Assembly: GCA_032622095.1 (NCBI GenBank) | Contig: CP136066.1 | Span: forward strand, 229,840,961-229,904,960 | Direction: 5' to 3' | Origin: Siphonodentalium dalli | Taxonomy: Eukaryota > Mollusca > Scaphopoda > Gadilida > Siphonodentaliidae | DNA: 64,000 bases | Shown: piece by piece, positions 11,394 to 23,940 of the stretch | Numbering within the stretch: position 1 is the first letter of the stretch | Layout: the number at the start of each line of letters is the position of its first letter | Made by a program: the position numbers and the translations under genes | Notes under the pieces: model-generated | What the model saw: the letters and a program-made list of their open reading frames with translations, nothing else | Told to the model about the DNA's origin: nothing | The model's database searches: none

Positions 11394-13529
11394 ATGAAAG
11401 GGCTTCAGCCTACTGAGGTTCAACTGTCGATTATAGTCGATGTCCCAAAACTTGAATATTTATGTCTGAATTTACTTGATAAAATGAGTTTTCAGAATAG
11501 TTATAATACAAATGTATTAGAAGTTGGAAAGCGTTATGGTGAACATTGTATTTTCGGTCCATGTATTGACATTTGTGAAGAGTCTCAGCATTCATTAGTA
11601 CATGGGGAGTCAGAATACAACATTATTCCATATACAAAAATAAGTGAAAATGAGTATATGATTGAACAGGCATATCATGAGTATAAACCTAACAGTATCT
11701 CATGTTTTAAAGAGCAGAATGTACTTGATTATATTCCTATATTCTCGACACAGCCTGGTATTCCTATATATGTAAAACCTCAAGGTCAAAATGTTCAAAT
11801 GCCATACGATTCACTCTTGCTAGAATTATCCAAACTGTGGGGTCATTTCTAATGATATACCACATCTATATGATATTTCTAGTGACCAGGTAGAATATAC
11901 TAGCGATATTAATTCCCTTCCACCAGATAATTCAACGTTGCCATATACCCATATATTGGCTGGGGTGGAAACACGTCAAAGTATTAAGCTATTATCACTG
12001 AATGTATGTGGATTGGAGCGAAGACTGAATTATCCTGATTTTCTTGAATTTTACACTATGATATTTTGTGTTTCTCGGAAACGAAATTATTTGTGGAAGA
12101 CACCATATCAATTCCGAATTTTCAAATTGTCGGGATGAAGGGAAAGCACCTCGGGCACGGGAAACGATGTGGTGGTATCATTATTGCTGTCAAATCTTCA
12201 CTCGCTGATAGAGTCTGTGTGCTTGATGGGGAATTTAATAAGATAGTGTGGATAAGGGTCAAAGCAGGTGACGGTAATCATAATATTTTGATTGGTGCTG
12301 TGTATATACCGCCAGCAAACACCCGTTATAGTGACGATGATTGGCCGATATGGATTGCTAAAGATTTGCGTAATTTGAGAGAGGACGATGATACGGTATT
12401 AATTGTAGGCGATTTTAATGAAAGAACTAAGGATTTGAGCGATGTATTTTAATCACAACTGGTTGATGAAGTCCGATTATTTATAAACTGTTTATCAGAT
12501 GACGCATTACTAGATTATATTTTGGATTGGAACAAAGACAAATCAAATAATGTCAATAAAAGAATTTCGCAAGATAATGGCAAACCTAATAGTTATGGTT
12601 ATAAACTTGTCTCAATGTGTAAATTTCTCAATATGTATATATTGAATGGCAGATGTGGTCGAGATATGGGAATTGGTAAGCCGACATGTAACGACAAGAG
12701 TGTAATTGATTATATACTAGGCAATTGTTTAGCCATATCATGTGTACAAGATTTTGATATCCTTGATTTCAGCGACCATTTTTCGGACATACACTCACCG
12801 ATTCATTTGGAATTAAACTTTGATATTAATGCTATTTCCGTGGCATCAACCTCAACCGATAATGGACAACACCGCGATGAATATATCCACATTAATGTTA
12901 AATCAAAGCCGAATAAGTGGGTAGAAGAAAAGTCCAGAGAGTATGAAAATAACATAGATATGACCGAGATACAAACGATAATGAAATACATTGAGAGTTT
13001 GGCTAATTCTCCAGCTGACTGTGAAAGTAGTATTGATAGCATTTGTGACAAACTTTCAAATATTCTGTTAAATACAGCATGCACCACATTTGGTGAACGA
13101 AAGGCTACCTCCAATCGGAACCGAAATAAACACGTTCCTGGTAGAAGTTGGTTTGACACAGAATGTAAACAGAAGCGAAAGCAATTTCATAAAGCTAAAC
13201 TAGAATATAATAAATCTAAAACCTTCGAAAATAAGATAAATTTGAGAACAGTTAGCGCAGAATTTAAAACAATGATGGATAACAAGATAAAAATGCAGAA
13301 AGAGGAAGATATATCCGAGCTTAAATCGCTAGGTACTTCATCGAGTAAATCCTTTTGGCGAAAACTGAATAATCTCACGCGGAATAAAGGCACTGAAACA
13401 ACCAGGCGGCGAAAAGTGACCATTGACGAATTTCATAAATACTTTGAAGCTATGAATAGTGAAATGGGGGAAACATTATCTGGTAAAATTGATGACCTGT
13501 CGGCTCGTGATATTTATCATATACCTTAA
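11394..13529 (+). pseudogene. LINE ORF2 remnant: N-terminal extension and AP endonuclease domain
   Basis: The endonuclease nicks target DNA to prime reverse transcription. A 152-codon opening frame (11394-11852) has no domain I recognise. After frame changes the endonuclease signature appears: IKLLSLNVCGL (frame 1, ~11980), CFSETKLFVED (frame 3, ~12068; catalytic Glu), GAVYIPPANT, VGDFNER (~12410; Asp/Asn) and, beyond an in-frame TAA at 12450-12452, SVIDYILGN and FSDHFSDIHSP (~12775; terminal SDH-like block). A basic linker with WFDTECKQKRKQFHKAK and SFWRKLNNLTRN follows, as in the pre-RT region of other LINEs. It ends at 13529 without RT. Two frameshifts and one stop make it a pseudogene. 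Confidence 0.82.
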
Positions 13530-13530
13530 T

Positions 13531-14531
13531 AACAATTATATAACATGCACATATACATTTTTCAGAAATTCCGTTTTTTGATTCCGAAATACAAATATAT
13601 ACAAATGATTGTTTTTTATTAGGACCCAATCATCGTGTCCCAAGTTGTATTTTTTATGACTTAAATGCGTCTTCCTGTGACATATAATGCTCGTGGAAAG
13701 GTAATTCTAATAGTTTTTCTAGTTTCGCAGTATAGCGAAACACTTTTGTCTTGTACGATACGAGTTAATAAATGGGCAGGGCAATTGGAGTTGTTTATCG
13801 AACACGTGACACTGCAGGCCAATCAGAGGTGAGTTTCTGATTCCGAGGGTTACGTGTTCAGGGCGAGTCATCACTTTCAAGCATACAGCGGTCGGCTCAT
13901 CAAGTTTCTAAAATATGATGATATATATATTTTACAGTATATTCTTTGTAAAGTATTTTAAAATTACATCATGAAAATATGTTTCTAAGTATGAAGTTTT
14001 TAGTTCAGACATTGAACATCTCTCTAAACACAGGACATACGGCATTATGTAAAAGCGAGAACCACCGCCTTCCCTGTAGATAGAGTTCGCACCCGTTTGG
14101 TTGGTTCCCATATTTCCGCTTTCCAAAATATAAAACAAGTCAGAAGGCAGTTTTTTCTGTCCGGCGTGTTTGCTGTCGGAACTGGAGATATATATGTCAA
14201 ATTGTTGGTGGTCAGGTCTTGTCTGTAAATATGAACATGAATAAATCTAGAGCCTGTCCGTGCGGCTAGTATGCAAAAGGTGTTTTGTTGTCATTTGTTC
14301 AGTGGATGGAAGACAAGTATTTATCGACCCATTGCGATAAATGGACAAATTCAAAAGCGAATAGTATTTGGTGTATTTTGAAGCGAAAACCACGTGACTT
14401 TAATTTGGATTAATGAATCGATCCGTTAGGTTTTATTAATATAGAATAATATAATAATGATGATGCGGTGGTGATATTTTGGATTAATTGCGAAACCGGC
14501 TTGCATATGACTATCATATATTTTTGAACTT
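13531..14531. other. no gene seen
   Basis: AT-rich sequence. The word gtttcgcagtatagcgaaacacttttgtct near 13722 has a relative near 37133 (gtttcgcagtatagtacaaaacttttgtct), so part of it is a dispersed repeat. No splice-bounded ORF or element termini were recognised. Confidence 0.5.
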
Positions 14532-17173
14532 CTGGGGTGCTATTCACCGGCTGGGTTTATAATATAGTCCAGGTAGTTTTACGAGGCGACGCTCAATGCG
14601 AAGCTATCGGTGGACATATCGATGCGAAGACATCACCGCGCGGTATAGGATTATCAAATCAAGGTGATTGGCGTCAATCATAGATTGACCACCGGTCACA
14701 TAAACATGCTGCGTGTAACAGTACACGTTTGGTTCATTTCAACAATGAGCAACCGAGGAAAAGGACGTGGAGCAAAATCTACCACCGACGACAGGGCGGG
14801 GGTCTGCAAAAAAAGATTCCGTATATTGGGCCGGGGTGGGTGGCCGTTCCGAGGCCAAAACAATCGTGTTTGTAATTGTTTTTCCAAAATGTTTTTTTTT
14901 TCAAACAATTTACAAGTACTGGCCATGTAATGTTGTGTGTAAGCATGTTAGTACCATGTTTGTCGGTATATGGCTATAGGCAGCTAGAGTGACTATTTCA
15001 CGGGATCCCGTCTCACTTCACAGTGGACCACCGTAATAGCGTTCAGAAAACATTTGATCAACGGAAGAAATATTTAGTAACCAAATTAATATATTACCTA
15101 GTTGTATTAACCGAATAAAAGTAATAAAATAAAAAAAACCGAATCACAAATACTACATGGTGAATACTCAATGATGACTAGATATCATTAACCTGAATGT
15201 TGCATAACATGAAATTGAAAAGGGTATCTCATAAATTTATAATGTCTGAAATACTGTCTTGTTCTGGCATGGAATCAAATTCATTCCTTATGGTTATTTC
15301 TCATCTTGAATGATTGCAAGTAATGTTAATTTGCAACACTTATCCAAATAAAACTGAATTGGTTATGATGAATAACCGTTACTGTTTACTGTTCAGACAA
15401 TCCCAACTGAAGGTGACGCTATTCTCATTGAATTTCCGAACTTTATCTTGAAGCTTAAATACTGTTCAACAAGACTAAACTAAAATACTAATTGTATACT
15501 GTTATCGCTTACAAATAGATGAACTGAAATAATGTGATGCATTCAGATGCTTTGAGAAATGACATTATTCAATGTCTTCAAAGTTCCAACTAAAACCAAG
15601 AATAAAATATGACTGAGACTATACTGCAGACTGTAGTGCACAAATATACATACACGTGGTTGAGTTATAATAATGCAAAATGTGTTACGGATGGAACCAG
15701 GTTGGTAGCTCTGGTATGCATCGACAGGCGAAACCTGTGATATGCAGTAATATCTGCATACATCCATCCCCTATCATTCAGGTCTGTCACCAAACCACAT
15801 CAAAATTCGACAACCGACAACTTATAGTGCAAAAACTTTGTACGGACTGAATTTCATAAACAGGGCCCATGGATAACTCTGGTATAGGCATTGTTGCTCA
15901 CAACCCGTGATATTATGCATATTCGTTCCCCATTTCTGGTTCGTCACCATGCCACAGAGCATCAAAATATGACAACCGACTCTTGAGTTATACTGCGAAA
16001 TGTTTGTACGGACGGACGCACGGCTCGAGACGTCAACTATATACCCGCCGACTAATATCGGGGGGTATAATAACCATATATCTATGTGTATACCTAACCA
16101 AAACAATTCCCCTCCTCACCTCACCCCGGTGGATAAGACTAAATAGTTCTTTGGTCATGCACACGTAATTGTAGAACCCCTGACCTGTTTACCACTATTT
16201 ACACTGGCCAGTGTTCTCTGTCAGACAAAACACGCTCGATATATTAAGGCTATAATGCGGTCTAGGGCAATTTGTGATATACAGTGTACCTACACAATGT
16301 TTTATTATTGTTGTTAGATACAGGAAACACCAGGAAACACCTGGAAATACAGTTTATTTTTCGTTTTTCTGACCTGTGCTTTACCGATTAAGCATGTTTT
16401 TGCTTGAATCTTAATTTTACACAGTTAGCCCCAGAAAAAGATAGTGGAATGCGATTGAAAGGCAGTTAACACAGTTATTGAAGAACGGATACAAAAAACT
16501 CTGAAATTTTGATAAAAACATGAGAAAGTGGGTGGGTCCGCAACATTTGGAGGAAAATTTTGCACAAATGGGGTGGTGGGTCCGTCGGGGTCGGAAAAAA
16601 CATTTTGGGCCCTATATGTGGAATTTTTTCCAGAAACCCCCCCCCCCCCCCACCACTGCCCACGAGCGTAAAACTGTTTTGGGCGTTGTGGAGAGAAGAA
16701 TCAAAATATTAAAGAATAAAGAAACCGGCACCATTCATCAGCGCTGGAAAAATGATGCATGGAAAGAAATGACTTTGGAAATGGCAGGGAAATATCCAAA
16801 CAGAACCAAAACACAAACAAAATTCTTCTGAGACGTTATCTTCTTGGCTCTTCATTTTCACAATGTGCTAATTAAAAAACCTCATTAATATCATTGAAAC
16901 TCATTCTGCAGATATATAAACGCAAGCATGAGTCTCCACACAATTGTACCCAAAAATTATACCGCTATACATGCCGATTGTGGCCGGTGAGTGTTCATTA
17001 ATTAGTCGTAAGACGGCGTCAATTGACAAGTGACAAATCTGATAGATTGGATCAATCACACCATCGACAGTGTGTGTGGTTTGCGCTAAAGCAAAGATAC
17101 CTTTGCGTTCAGCCGCTACCATATAAACTACCTGGTTTATAAAAAAAGTCTCGCTTGGTGAATAGCACCCCAG
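14532..17173. mobile_element. candidate TIR DNA transposon, 2.64 kb, non-autonomous
   Basis: Perfect 17-base inverted termini lie at 14532-14548 (ctggggtgctattcacc) and 17157-17173 (ggtgaatagcaccccag). The inverted similarity extends weakly inward: ggtagtttta near 14573 and taaactacctgg at 17124. No transposase frame is visible. I could not identify a convincing target-site duplication, so the element call rests on the termini alone. A poly-C run lies near 16640. Confidence 0.5.
15700..16085. repeat. two ~185-bp diverged tandem units
   Basis: Matching blocks occur in order in both units: gata(t/-)ctgcata or tattatgcata, tccatcccc or cgttcccc, gtcaccaaaccaca or gtcaccatgccaca, gacaaccgac, and ctttgtacgga or gtttgtacgga. 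The second unit ends in gtacggacggacgcacgg and a ggggggtataat tail. They lie inside the candidate TIR element above. Confidence 0.5.
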
Positions 17174-17180
17174 TAGTCAT

Positions 17181-19384
17181 TAGCGAGTTTGCGATACCCG
17201 TTCGACGGGTACGGGTACCGGTAGATTCTGGTAGATTGGTGAAATTCGTCACGGTTATTTGCGTACTTTGAATGCAGCACATACAGCGATAGGGATTTGG
17301 AACGGGTAGATGTATCCCATTGACTGGTAGTCTTTCACTAAAGTTTTCTCACTCAAAAGTACATTAGTTCTATGAAATAACAGTCAGCTATGTATTAATA
17401 TATTTATTGCACGATTACGTTGCCAAATCTCATTGATACATTTGTCATTTAAGCCATCTTTTATGTTCAAAGTGTCGAGGCGGCTTCTATCACTAAGATA
17501 ACTATGGAACGCCGATTTGTTTACTGACAACGGTCTTCACTCAAGTAATGACATGCTATGATTAAGAGAGTTATTTGACGGTGCTATACGCAGTCTCGGC
17601 ACATGGACGTAATTATAGAGGGTCTCCGCGTTGAGAAGGGGTGTCCACCTTCACATTCCCTACCAATTGAACCACACCAAACAGAGGTTTGTGCGGAATT
17701 CCAATTATGCACCCCGTTGGGCTCTGATTTCCCCCCAACTGATCCTTCACTGTCCTGAATATTATTCTAGTCTGTTCTAAATGGATTAGTAGTCTTGTTA
17801 AAGAAGTCATGTAATGAAGGGTCCACCTCGCCGACCAGAACGAGAACAATTTTGTAGATATGAACCTGGAAATTGCAAAATCATAACATCTAGTGGTCTA
17901 ACACCAGGCAAATTCACGCCCTATATTGTTTTTCACAAATTCATTATCAGTTTTGACGAGCCACTGAATGTGGATAGACCAGCGATGTATATCTCATTTA
18001 CGTCCATGGATAGACCAGTGCATACCGGGTCGACCATGGTTCGGTCTGGTGGGAGAACGTTTTGAAATCTGAACATGAACATTTATAAATTATAGACTTT
18101 CCTCAAGCTTTACATTTGTTGGATATTTCCAACATAACTGTTGGCCATATAGCCCGAATTCTTTCTACCAAAAGTAGGTATATTTGCAAATGTTGGTCAA
18201 AAACTATAAAAAAATCCCCACTAATACATTTTTGGAAAATCATACGGAATGACAGAATAATTTCAACGTATGTTTGGTGTATTAGGTATATATAATTTCC
18301 AACTGTTAAACAATTTGACAGAAGTTGGGGTGAAACACCCCAACCCTCTCGCCACGTCCCCTATCGACATATGCGTGGGCATAAATACACCGTGTGAATG
18401 TGTTACACGATTGAATACAACCGTTCAGTTATTATATCTTATGTGGTGACTGATTTCTCATTTTAATATAGATATTTGACATTTGAATGGACATGGCGCA
18501 TTTGAACTTCAAGACTGTTGTATATTTGTAGTGGCCGATAGTGACACAAAATACTGATATACACACCTCATACTCGGCACAATCTTACCGTCGTCAGAGC
18601 GACTTTTATCTGTTTTCTTTGTTTGGCATACAAGTGAAGCAAACTTGAACGCTCTTTATTCAAACCATATAATGAATATTGTACCATTAAACACCCTTTA
18701 TATTTAACAAAGTTTAATTTTTCTACCTATACATCCGGATTAGACCCAAACAAATATCCGAGTTCTTGGGATAAATATTCCCTTGCCAGACCCTTCGAAA
18801 GATTCCAACCAAGTATGAATTATATGACTATATATTCCCCAACTAATATAAGTAAGGGGCAATTTCGGTCTTATATCTGACTAAAAGTACATGCATGTAG
18901 GACATTCTTGGACCATGTGTCTAAAACAACATATTTTACACCGAATAATGGTTGGATTATTAAATTAGCGTAATTGTATATTTGTGCTATCATAACATAT
19001 TTTTTCAGCCTGAAAATTCCATCTATTCTAGACGAAACTAGAACGGTCTGGGAAATTACTAATGAAAGCCAATTATTGAAAATGTTACCAAAATGAGTCC
19101 AAGAAAGACGCCAATCCATTCCATTTTGCACTCGTCCCAGGTGAATGCACTTCATTATCCTCGCAGAGGTCCATCATATGACCATAACATCAAGTAGAAC
19201 GTCGAATGCGGATAACAATTTCTCTATCATATATATTTTGCTGCAATTGGCTCACCATACATTACCCGTCGATATGCTTAATTCTACCCGTAAAACAGTT
19301 TGCGATTTCAAAACGTGTACCGGTACGGGTAGCTACCAGTACCCGTACCGGTACCCGTACCCGTTTGAAATCGCAAACTCGCTA
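17181..19384. mobile_element. candidate TIR DNA transposon, 2.2 kb, non-autonomous
   Basis: Inverted termini tagcgagtttgcgat (17181-17195) and atcgcaaactcgcta (19370-19384) are a perfect 15-base match. Inside them lies a second inverted block based on acgggtacgggtaccggta. The left end is only 7 bases from the right end of the previous candidate element. No transposase and no clear target duplication are visible. Short frames inside (for example 17814-18065) have no recognisable features. Confidence 0.5.
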
Positions 19385-19680
19385 TTCCTTTTAACTATTG
19401 TGTTAAATATAGAATGAGACGGAATTTGTCAATAGCTCTGTACTTATAATAGGGATGAATCCTTTGGCAATTCCCAATTCGCCTGGGACAATGGACGATG
19501 TGGGAAGATATTTAGGGTGGCGGAAACACTCATAAGTCTCTACACCAAACTGCCATATGTACATGCTCTGCACCACAAACTCATTATATCCCCATACGAT
19601 CCCAATACTAGGTTTTGGTGACAGATATGAACTTTCACAAGAGGAGCATACTCGAGAATAACTCCAACAAGCAAAATGAA

Positions 19681-20130
19681 AGCGAGCTGTCAACATGTGT
19701 GTAATCATCTCCAGTTTTATCAGTTTTGGTCATAGGAACAGGAGTAATTCGTGATTGAAACGATGTTAAACGAACTGAAAAATGAAAACATGACATGTAC
19801 ACAGATTATATTTAAGTTGAACATATATAGGAATGCCGGATGTGCGGCCACTTCGTGACTGACACCGTGGCCGAACCCGAATAACAAACAGTTTATGTGA
19901 CGTCATGACTGTGTCAGACTGTATGAAAAATGACATATTTCCCCCGTTTGGTTTTTGTTTATGTCTTGTTAGAAGTGTGCTGAATATAATGAACATGTTA
20001 TATGATGACATTGCTCTGTTGTAAATTGCATTGGTGTCTTGACCCTTGACCCTTGATGTGTTCCATCTTGCTTTAAGTATACCAAAGGTCATCATCGAGT
20101 TCGACGTCCTTTTTCATCAAGTCTGAATTA
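19681..20130. repeat. dispersed repeat family with gcgagctgtcaac and gtgactgac words, copy 1
   Basis: Blocks cttcgtgactgacaccgtgg, ccgaataacaa, gacgtcatga, aaatgacatatt, gacattg(c)tctg and ttgcattggtgtcttgaccctt recur in order at 22340-22860. The gcgagctgtcaac...ccagttttatc block occurs at 19681, 22152 and 22859. No coding capacity is evident. Confidence 0.55.
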
Positions 20131-20135
20131 AGTTT

Positions 20136-20509
20136 GTCTGACGTGTGCAGAATGAGGTCCTCAGAGGGTGAATTTAGTGATGCTATCCCGCAAGGCCGTC
20201 TAGAGTCACCAACTTCACCCTCTGGGAACCTCATTCTGCTTAGGCCTCAACTGCTATGGGAGACCTAGGATAAGATTGAAGTTCACCAGTTGACGTTGGT
20301 GATGTTCACCCATTAGTCCCTTGGTTATTAATTTTATATTCTGCAAATTAGGGGATATAGAAACTTCACAGAAGGGAAAAAGTCACTAAATCACTGTTAA
20401 TTTGAGAATATAGATATAGAGGCCTAAGCAGGATGAGTTCTCTAGAGGGTGAATGTTGGTGATGCTAGCCCGCTGTGTCTCTGGGGACCTCATCTGCAAA
20501 TGTCAGATA
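20136..20509. mobile_element. MITE with gtctgac...gcagaatgagg termini, copy 1
   Basis: The left end is gtctgacgtgtgcagaatga and the right end is cctcatctgcaaatgtcagat, an inverted pair. Inside, 20146-20242 folds as a hairpin (gcagaatgaggtcc... against ...aacctcattctgct), with partial further arms near 20430-20500. Relatives are at 43403-43990 (complete) and 32863-32960 (partial). Confidence 0.6.
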
Positions 20510-20827
20510 CACTAAAATCGGGCTCCTTTTTCATAATCAAACTTCGACTATTGTTCTATGACGTGTGTCATCTTTATATCTTATCTATGTTACAGTTAAA
20601 ACGTGTAATCAATTTTTTATGTATAATTGACTAAAATGTTCAGTTATTATGTATATTTCCTGCTTTCGTCCGGTGTTATGGGTATAACACCTGAAATTTC
20701 AGTTATTATATGCAAGCAGGTATTTAGATATGTTAACTGAAATTTGCGTTTGAAGAGAACAAGAAGAATTAATTTGTACGATTCTATGTTTGTATTATCT
20801 ATGTCAATTTGAGGCAAATTTTTCGAT

Positions 20828-22136
20828 GTTAAAGGTATTCAATCCGACCAGATGGTCCCCATTTAATCAATATACAACATTTGTTCAAAATACACTTTAG
20901 TTATCAGAATCGATTAATTGCAACAAAATTATGCTAACCACTGTCAACTATCAAATTTCCCAAAACGTGTTATTTATCAATATTTTGTTCAACGAAATTT
21001 GGCCGTATTATCACTTGAGTGTTCACGAAATTTTACCACTTGTTTTGAGAGTTATCTATCCTCATCCGCAATTTTGACAAAGACCATCCTTTTGACGGTG
21101 TGTTTCTGGGCCAAAAATTGAAATAACAAACTTCAAAAATCAATATCTGATCACTCTGATCTTTGTGGGTGGATTTCTCGACTCGAATCAAGTATGTTTA
21201 CCCCCGAAGCCAAAGAAATAGTAGCTCAGGAGTATTTAATCGGATTGAGTACCTATAATCTCAACTGAGTGATATAGCGCTATTTGCGACTGTATATCTT
21301 CCGAAGTGTAATAGTAATGACTATCTATTGTTCCGATGTGTAATAGTAATGACTATCTAATGTTCCGATGTGTAATGGTAATGACTATCTAACGTTCAAG
21401 GCCAGTTCCGATGTGTAATAGTAATGACTATCTAATGTTCCGATGTGTAATAGTAATGACTATCTAATGTTCCGATGTGTAATGGTAATGACTATCTAAT
21501 GTTCCGATGTGTAATAGTAATGACTATCTAATGTTCCAGTTAATATGTATACTGTCCATTATAATTGCACATTTCAGGCATTACAGTCAACAAAAAACTT
21601 GAAGGAATATGTTATTATGCATAATAACTGAAATTGTCAGTTTTTATACATAACAACTGATTATACGCTTTAAAGATGCAAAATCCGAATTAAAGCTCGC
21701 AAATAACATTTCCTTGGCTTCGGAGGTAAAAACATATTTGATTCGAGTCGAGAAACCCACCCATCAAAGCTCAGAGTAATCAGATATCGATGTTTGAAAT
21801 ATAATATTTTTCACCACCGATTATTTTAGGTGGCCCAGTAAACAGTCGACGAGAACACGGTCTCGGACCAAATTGCAGATGAAGATGGATAACTCTAAAA
21901 TCAAGTGACTTTTATGTCCAATATTTGACAAACTGGCAACATTTGGTTGACCACAATGTTGATAAATAACAGGTTTTGGACAATTTTATACTACAGTTGA
22001 CTGTGGTTAGCATTATTTTTTGGCAATTATACTCGATTCTGATAACTGAAGCGGCTTTTCAAAAAAAGTTGTGTTGTTGGAATCTGATGATATGGGTACC
22101 TTCGAATCGGATTGAGTACCTTTAACTGTAACATAT
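20828..22136. mobile_element. large foldback element, ~430-bp inverted arms
   Basis: The left arm starts gttaaaggtattcaatccga and the reverse complement of the right arm starts gttaaaggtactcaatccga. Arms match in order through cagttatcagaatcga, tgctaaccac(t/a)gtcaact, tgttatttatcaa, gactcgaatcaa and the ccaaagaaat/atttccttggctt block. The central spacer holds a 32-bp minisatellite. A related single arm lies at 56320-57003. No transposase frame is present. Confidence 0.75.
21299..21540 (+). repeat. 32-bp minisatellite, ~7-8 units
   Basis: The unit gttccgatgtgtaatagt continued by aatgactatctaat repeats about seven to eight times. One copy is interrupted by cgttcaaggcca, and a(g/t)(t/g)gta variants occur. 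It sits exactly in the loop of the foldback element, between its two arms. Confidence 0.9.
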
Positions 22137-22329
22137 ATAACAAGAAGTATACAATACAGCGAGCTGTGAACTTTTGTGTGCGTTTTATTCTGCCAATGTT
22201 GTCACTTTTGAACACAACAACAAGAGTACTGCATGACTTAAACGACGACAATCGAAAAAACACACGACACGTACGCCGATTATTTGAATAATCATCTGTC
22301 TGATAACTAAATAAATGCTATAAGTTGAA

Positions 22330-22880
22330 ACACAACTGGCGGAAGTACCACTTCCACTCCGTGACTGACGCTGTGGCCGAGTCCGAATATAACCAACACT
22401 CTACACGACGTCATATCACATGAGCCTGTAACGCGCTCCGCTGTCCCCCCCCCCCCTTTGCACTGCCCATATACGCCGCTCTATATACGCGTCTATATAA
22501 TGTTCCATTAACGCGAAGAAGGCGCGTATATAGAGCGGCGTATATGGGCAGTGCAAAAGGGGGGCGGACAGCGGAGCGCGTTACAGGCCCCTGTGGTCAT
22601 ATCGTATGATAAATGACATATTGCAATCTTGGTCCCTATATCGTTCATGTTGATAGAAGTATGCCAAATTTAATGAACAGTTCGTGTGATTACATTGTAG
22701 TCTGATGAATTACATTGGCTTCTTCACCCTTAAATTCTTTTTGGTCCATGTCAAGTGCGTCAAAGCTGATCAATGGCTTCGACATCATTTTCCATAATCC
22801 TAATTCGACCGCTCACCTGTCGTGCGTCACCTTTGGCCCTTAACAACAGTTATAGACTATAGCGAGCTGTCAACTTTTGT
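22330..22880. repeat. dispersed repeat family, copy 2, interrupted by a palindromic MITE
   Basis: Same block order as 19810-20100. Between the gacgtcat block and the aaatgacatatt block the copy is split by the GC-rich palindrome at 22424-22588, which copy 1 lacks. Copy 1 therefore approximates the empty site. Confidence 0.55.
22424..22588. mobile_element. GC-rich palindromic MITE, 165 bp
   Basis: Termini gcctgtaacgcgctccgctg and cagcggagcgcgttacaggc are perfect inverted repeats. The inversion continues through a poly-C/poly-G block and gcactgcccatatacgccgc, giving arms of roughly 65-75 bases around a short centre. GC content is well above its surroundings. It interrupts the dispersed repeat copy at 22330-22880. 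Confidence 0.7.
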
Positions 22881-23519
22881 GTAATCCTGCCAGTTTTATC
22901 TCTTGATGACACACCACCTTGATTACGGCGTGACGCGGACAGACAGTTATAAATCTTCATCCTCGCTCGCCGGATTCTTTACTTCGGATTCTATTCATTT
23001 AAAGCTACTCTTCCTTGTGGTAGCATTTCGTAAAATCGTGGCCGAAAGTGAAACAAATTATTCTATAGCCGCTGTCCATATTTCTGAGGAATATGCTATC
23101 TACACTCGGATACATCTGCTTTGGTATGTAGTGCAATTTCAAATGTAACCTGCAATAAAATTCATAATTAATACAATACACGTACCTGCGTAATTATGTA
23201 TTCATAACACGTTGTAGACACCACACCCACATGACAAGTCGTGACGGTTTTTTTGCGCCCGCAGAACAAAGATATTATATATATTTAGTAATATTTTAGT
23301 GACTTCGTCCAGTAAACTTAGCAATGTAACTTAAGATTGTTGTGATGGCATGTTTTACGCAGAAAAAAGATGCAATAAATAGATTTTATATTATGTATAT
23401 TTAGTACTGTAATAGTTTAGTGACTCCGCCCCAGTAAACTGAGCACTGTAACTTACCCTTGCTGTGATGGTATGTCGTCGCACAAGAGTCTCCTTCGATT
23501 AGTGCAGTTGTCTGGAATA

Positions 23520-23940
23520 TTTCGCGCGTATAATTTAAAGAAATATTATGGACTTGTTCGAGTGCGTGAATCTGACAAATTAGTACTATAGGTGCTATGC
23601 CAACTGGGGGAATGTAGCATTCTACTAACATCGCCCAACAATCAAAGAAATCGACCATACAACTCCATAGTAAACACCGTCTGAACTACGCTCAATTGTA
23701 AATATTTACATACCATCTGAACTGCACTCAATTGTAAATATTTACATCTCGAATCGGGACGCAACATTCGGCGATAAAATAACCCAAATGATTTCGCCAT
23801 CGATACTCATTGCATATAATAAATAAAGAAGACTGACGTTGTGTGTTGTAAATTTGGATTAATATTCATAGAAATAAATACTTTGAGCAAGATTATTTTT
23901 GATCGGAGTGTTTCACATCACTTTAATTAGTCTATAAGCA
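23520..23940 (-). repeat. relative of the 1,051-bp LINE-flanking repeat, copy 2
   Basis: Blocks atgccaactggg, gcattctacta, tcaaagaaatcgaccata, actacgctcaattgtaaata, tttacatctcgaatcggga, tactttgagcaagattatt and gagtgtttcacatcacttta match the right half of 4737-5787 in reverse orientation, with clear divergence. The word tatggacttgttcgagtgcg continues into flanking sequence shared with the 58.4-kb copy. Confidence 0.7.

Larger units (their letters stand above)
9764..13530 (+). mobile_element. 5' portion of a second LINE (ORF1 + endonuclease), RT half missing
   Basis: The fragment starts near aggacttccggttaaaatgg with a ~150-base leader. It then carries a broken ORF1 (RRM-like, zinc knuckles, SGNH-type esterase) and a broken ORF2 with an apurinic-endonuclease-like domain and the linker FWRKLNNLTRN. 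Homology stops near 13530, before any RT motif. The layout resembles CR1/L2-group LINEs, whose ORF1 can carry an esterase. Losing the 3' half is the reverse of normal 5' truncation, so a later deletion or rearrangement is likely. It belongs to a different family from the minus-strand LINE: their linker sequences do not match. Confidence 0.8.

Noticed and set aside
16971-16986. Possible first exon of the microexon gene: ATG CCG ATT GTG GCC G before gtgagt, which would give MPIVA joined to GCTLGVLVNA.
   Set aside because: It is very short, has no supporting promoter or conserved upstream context, and lies inside the candidate TIR element 14532-17173. The match in phase could easily be chance.
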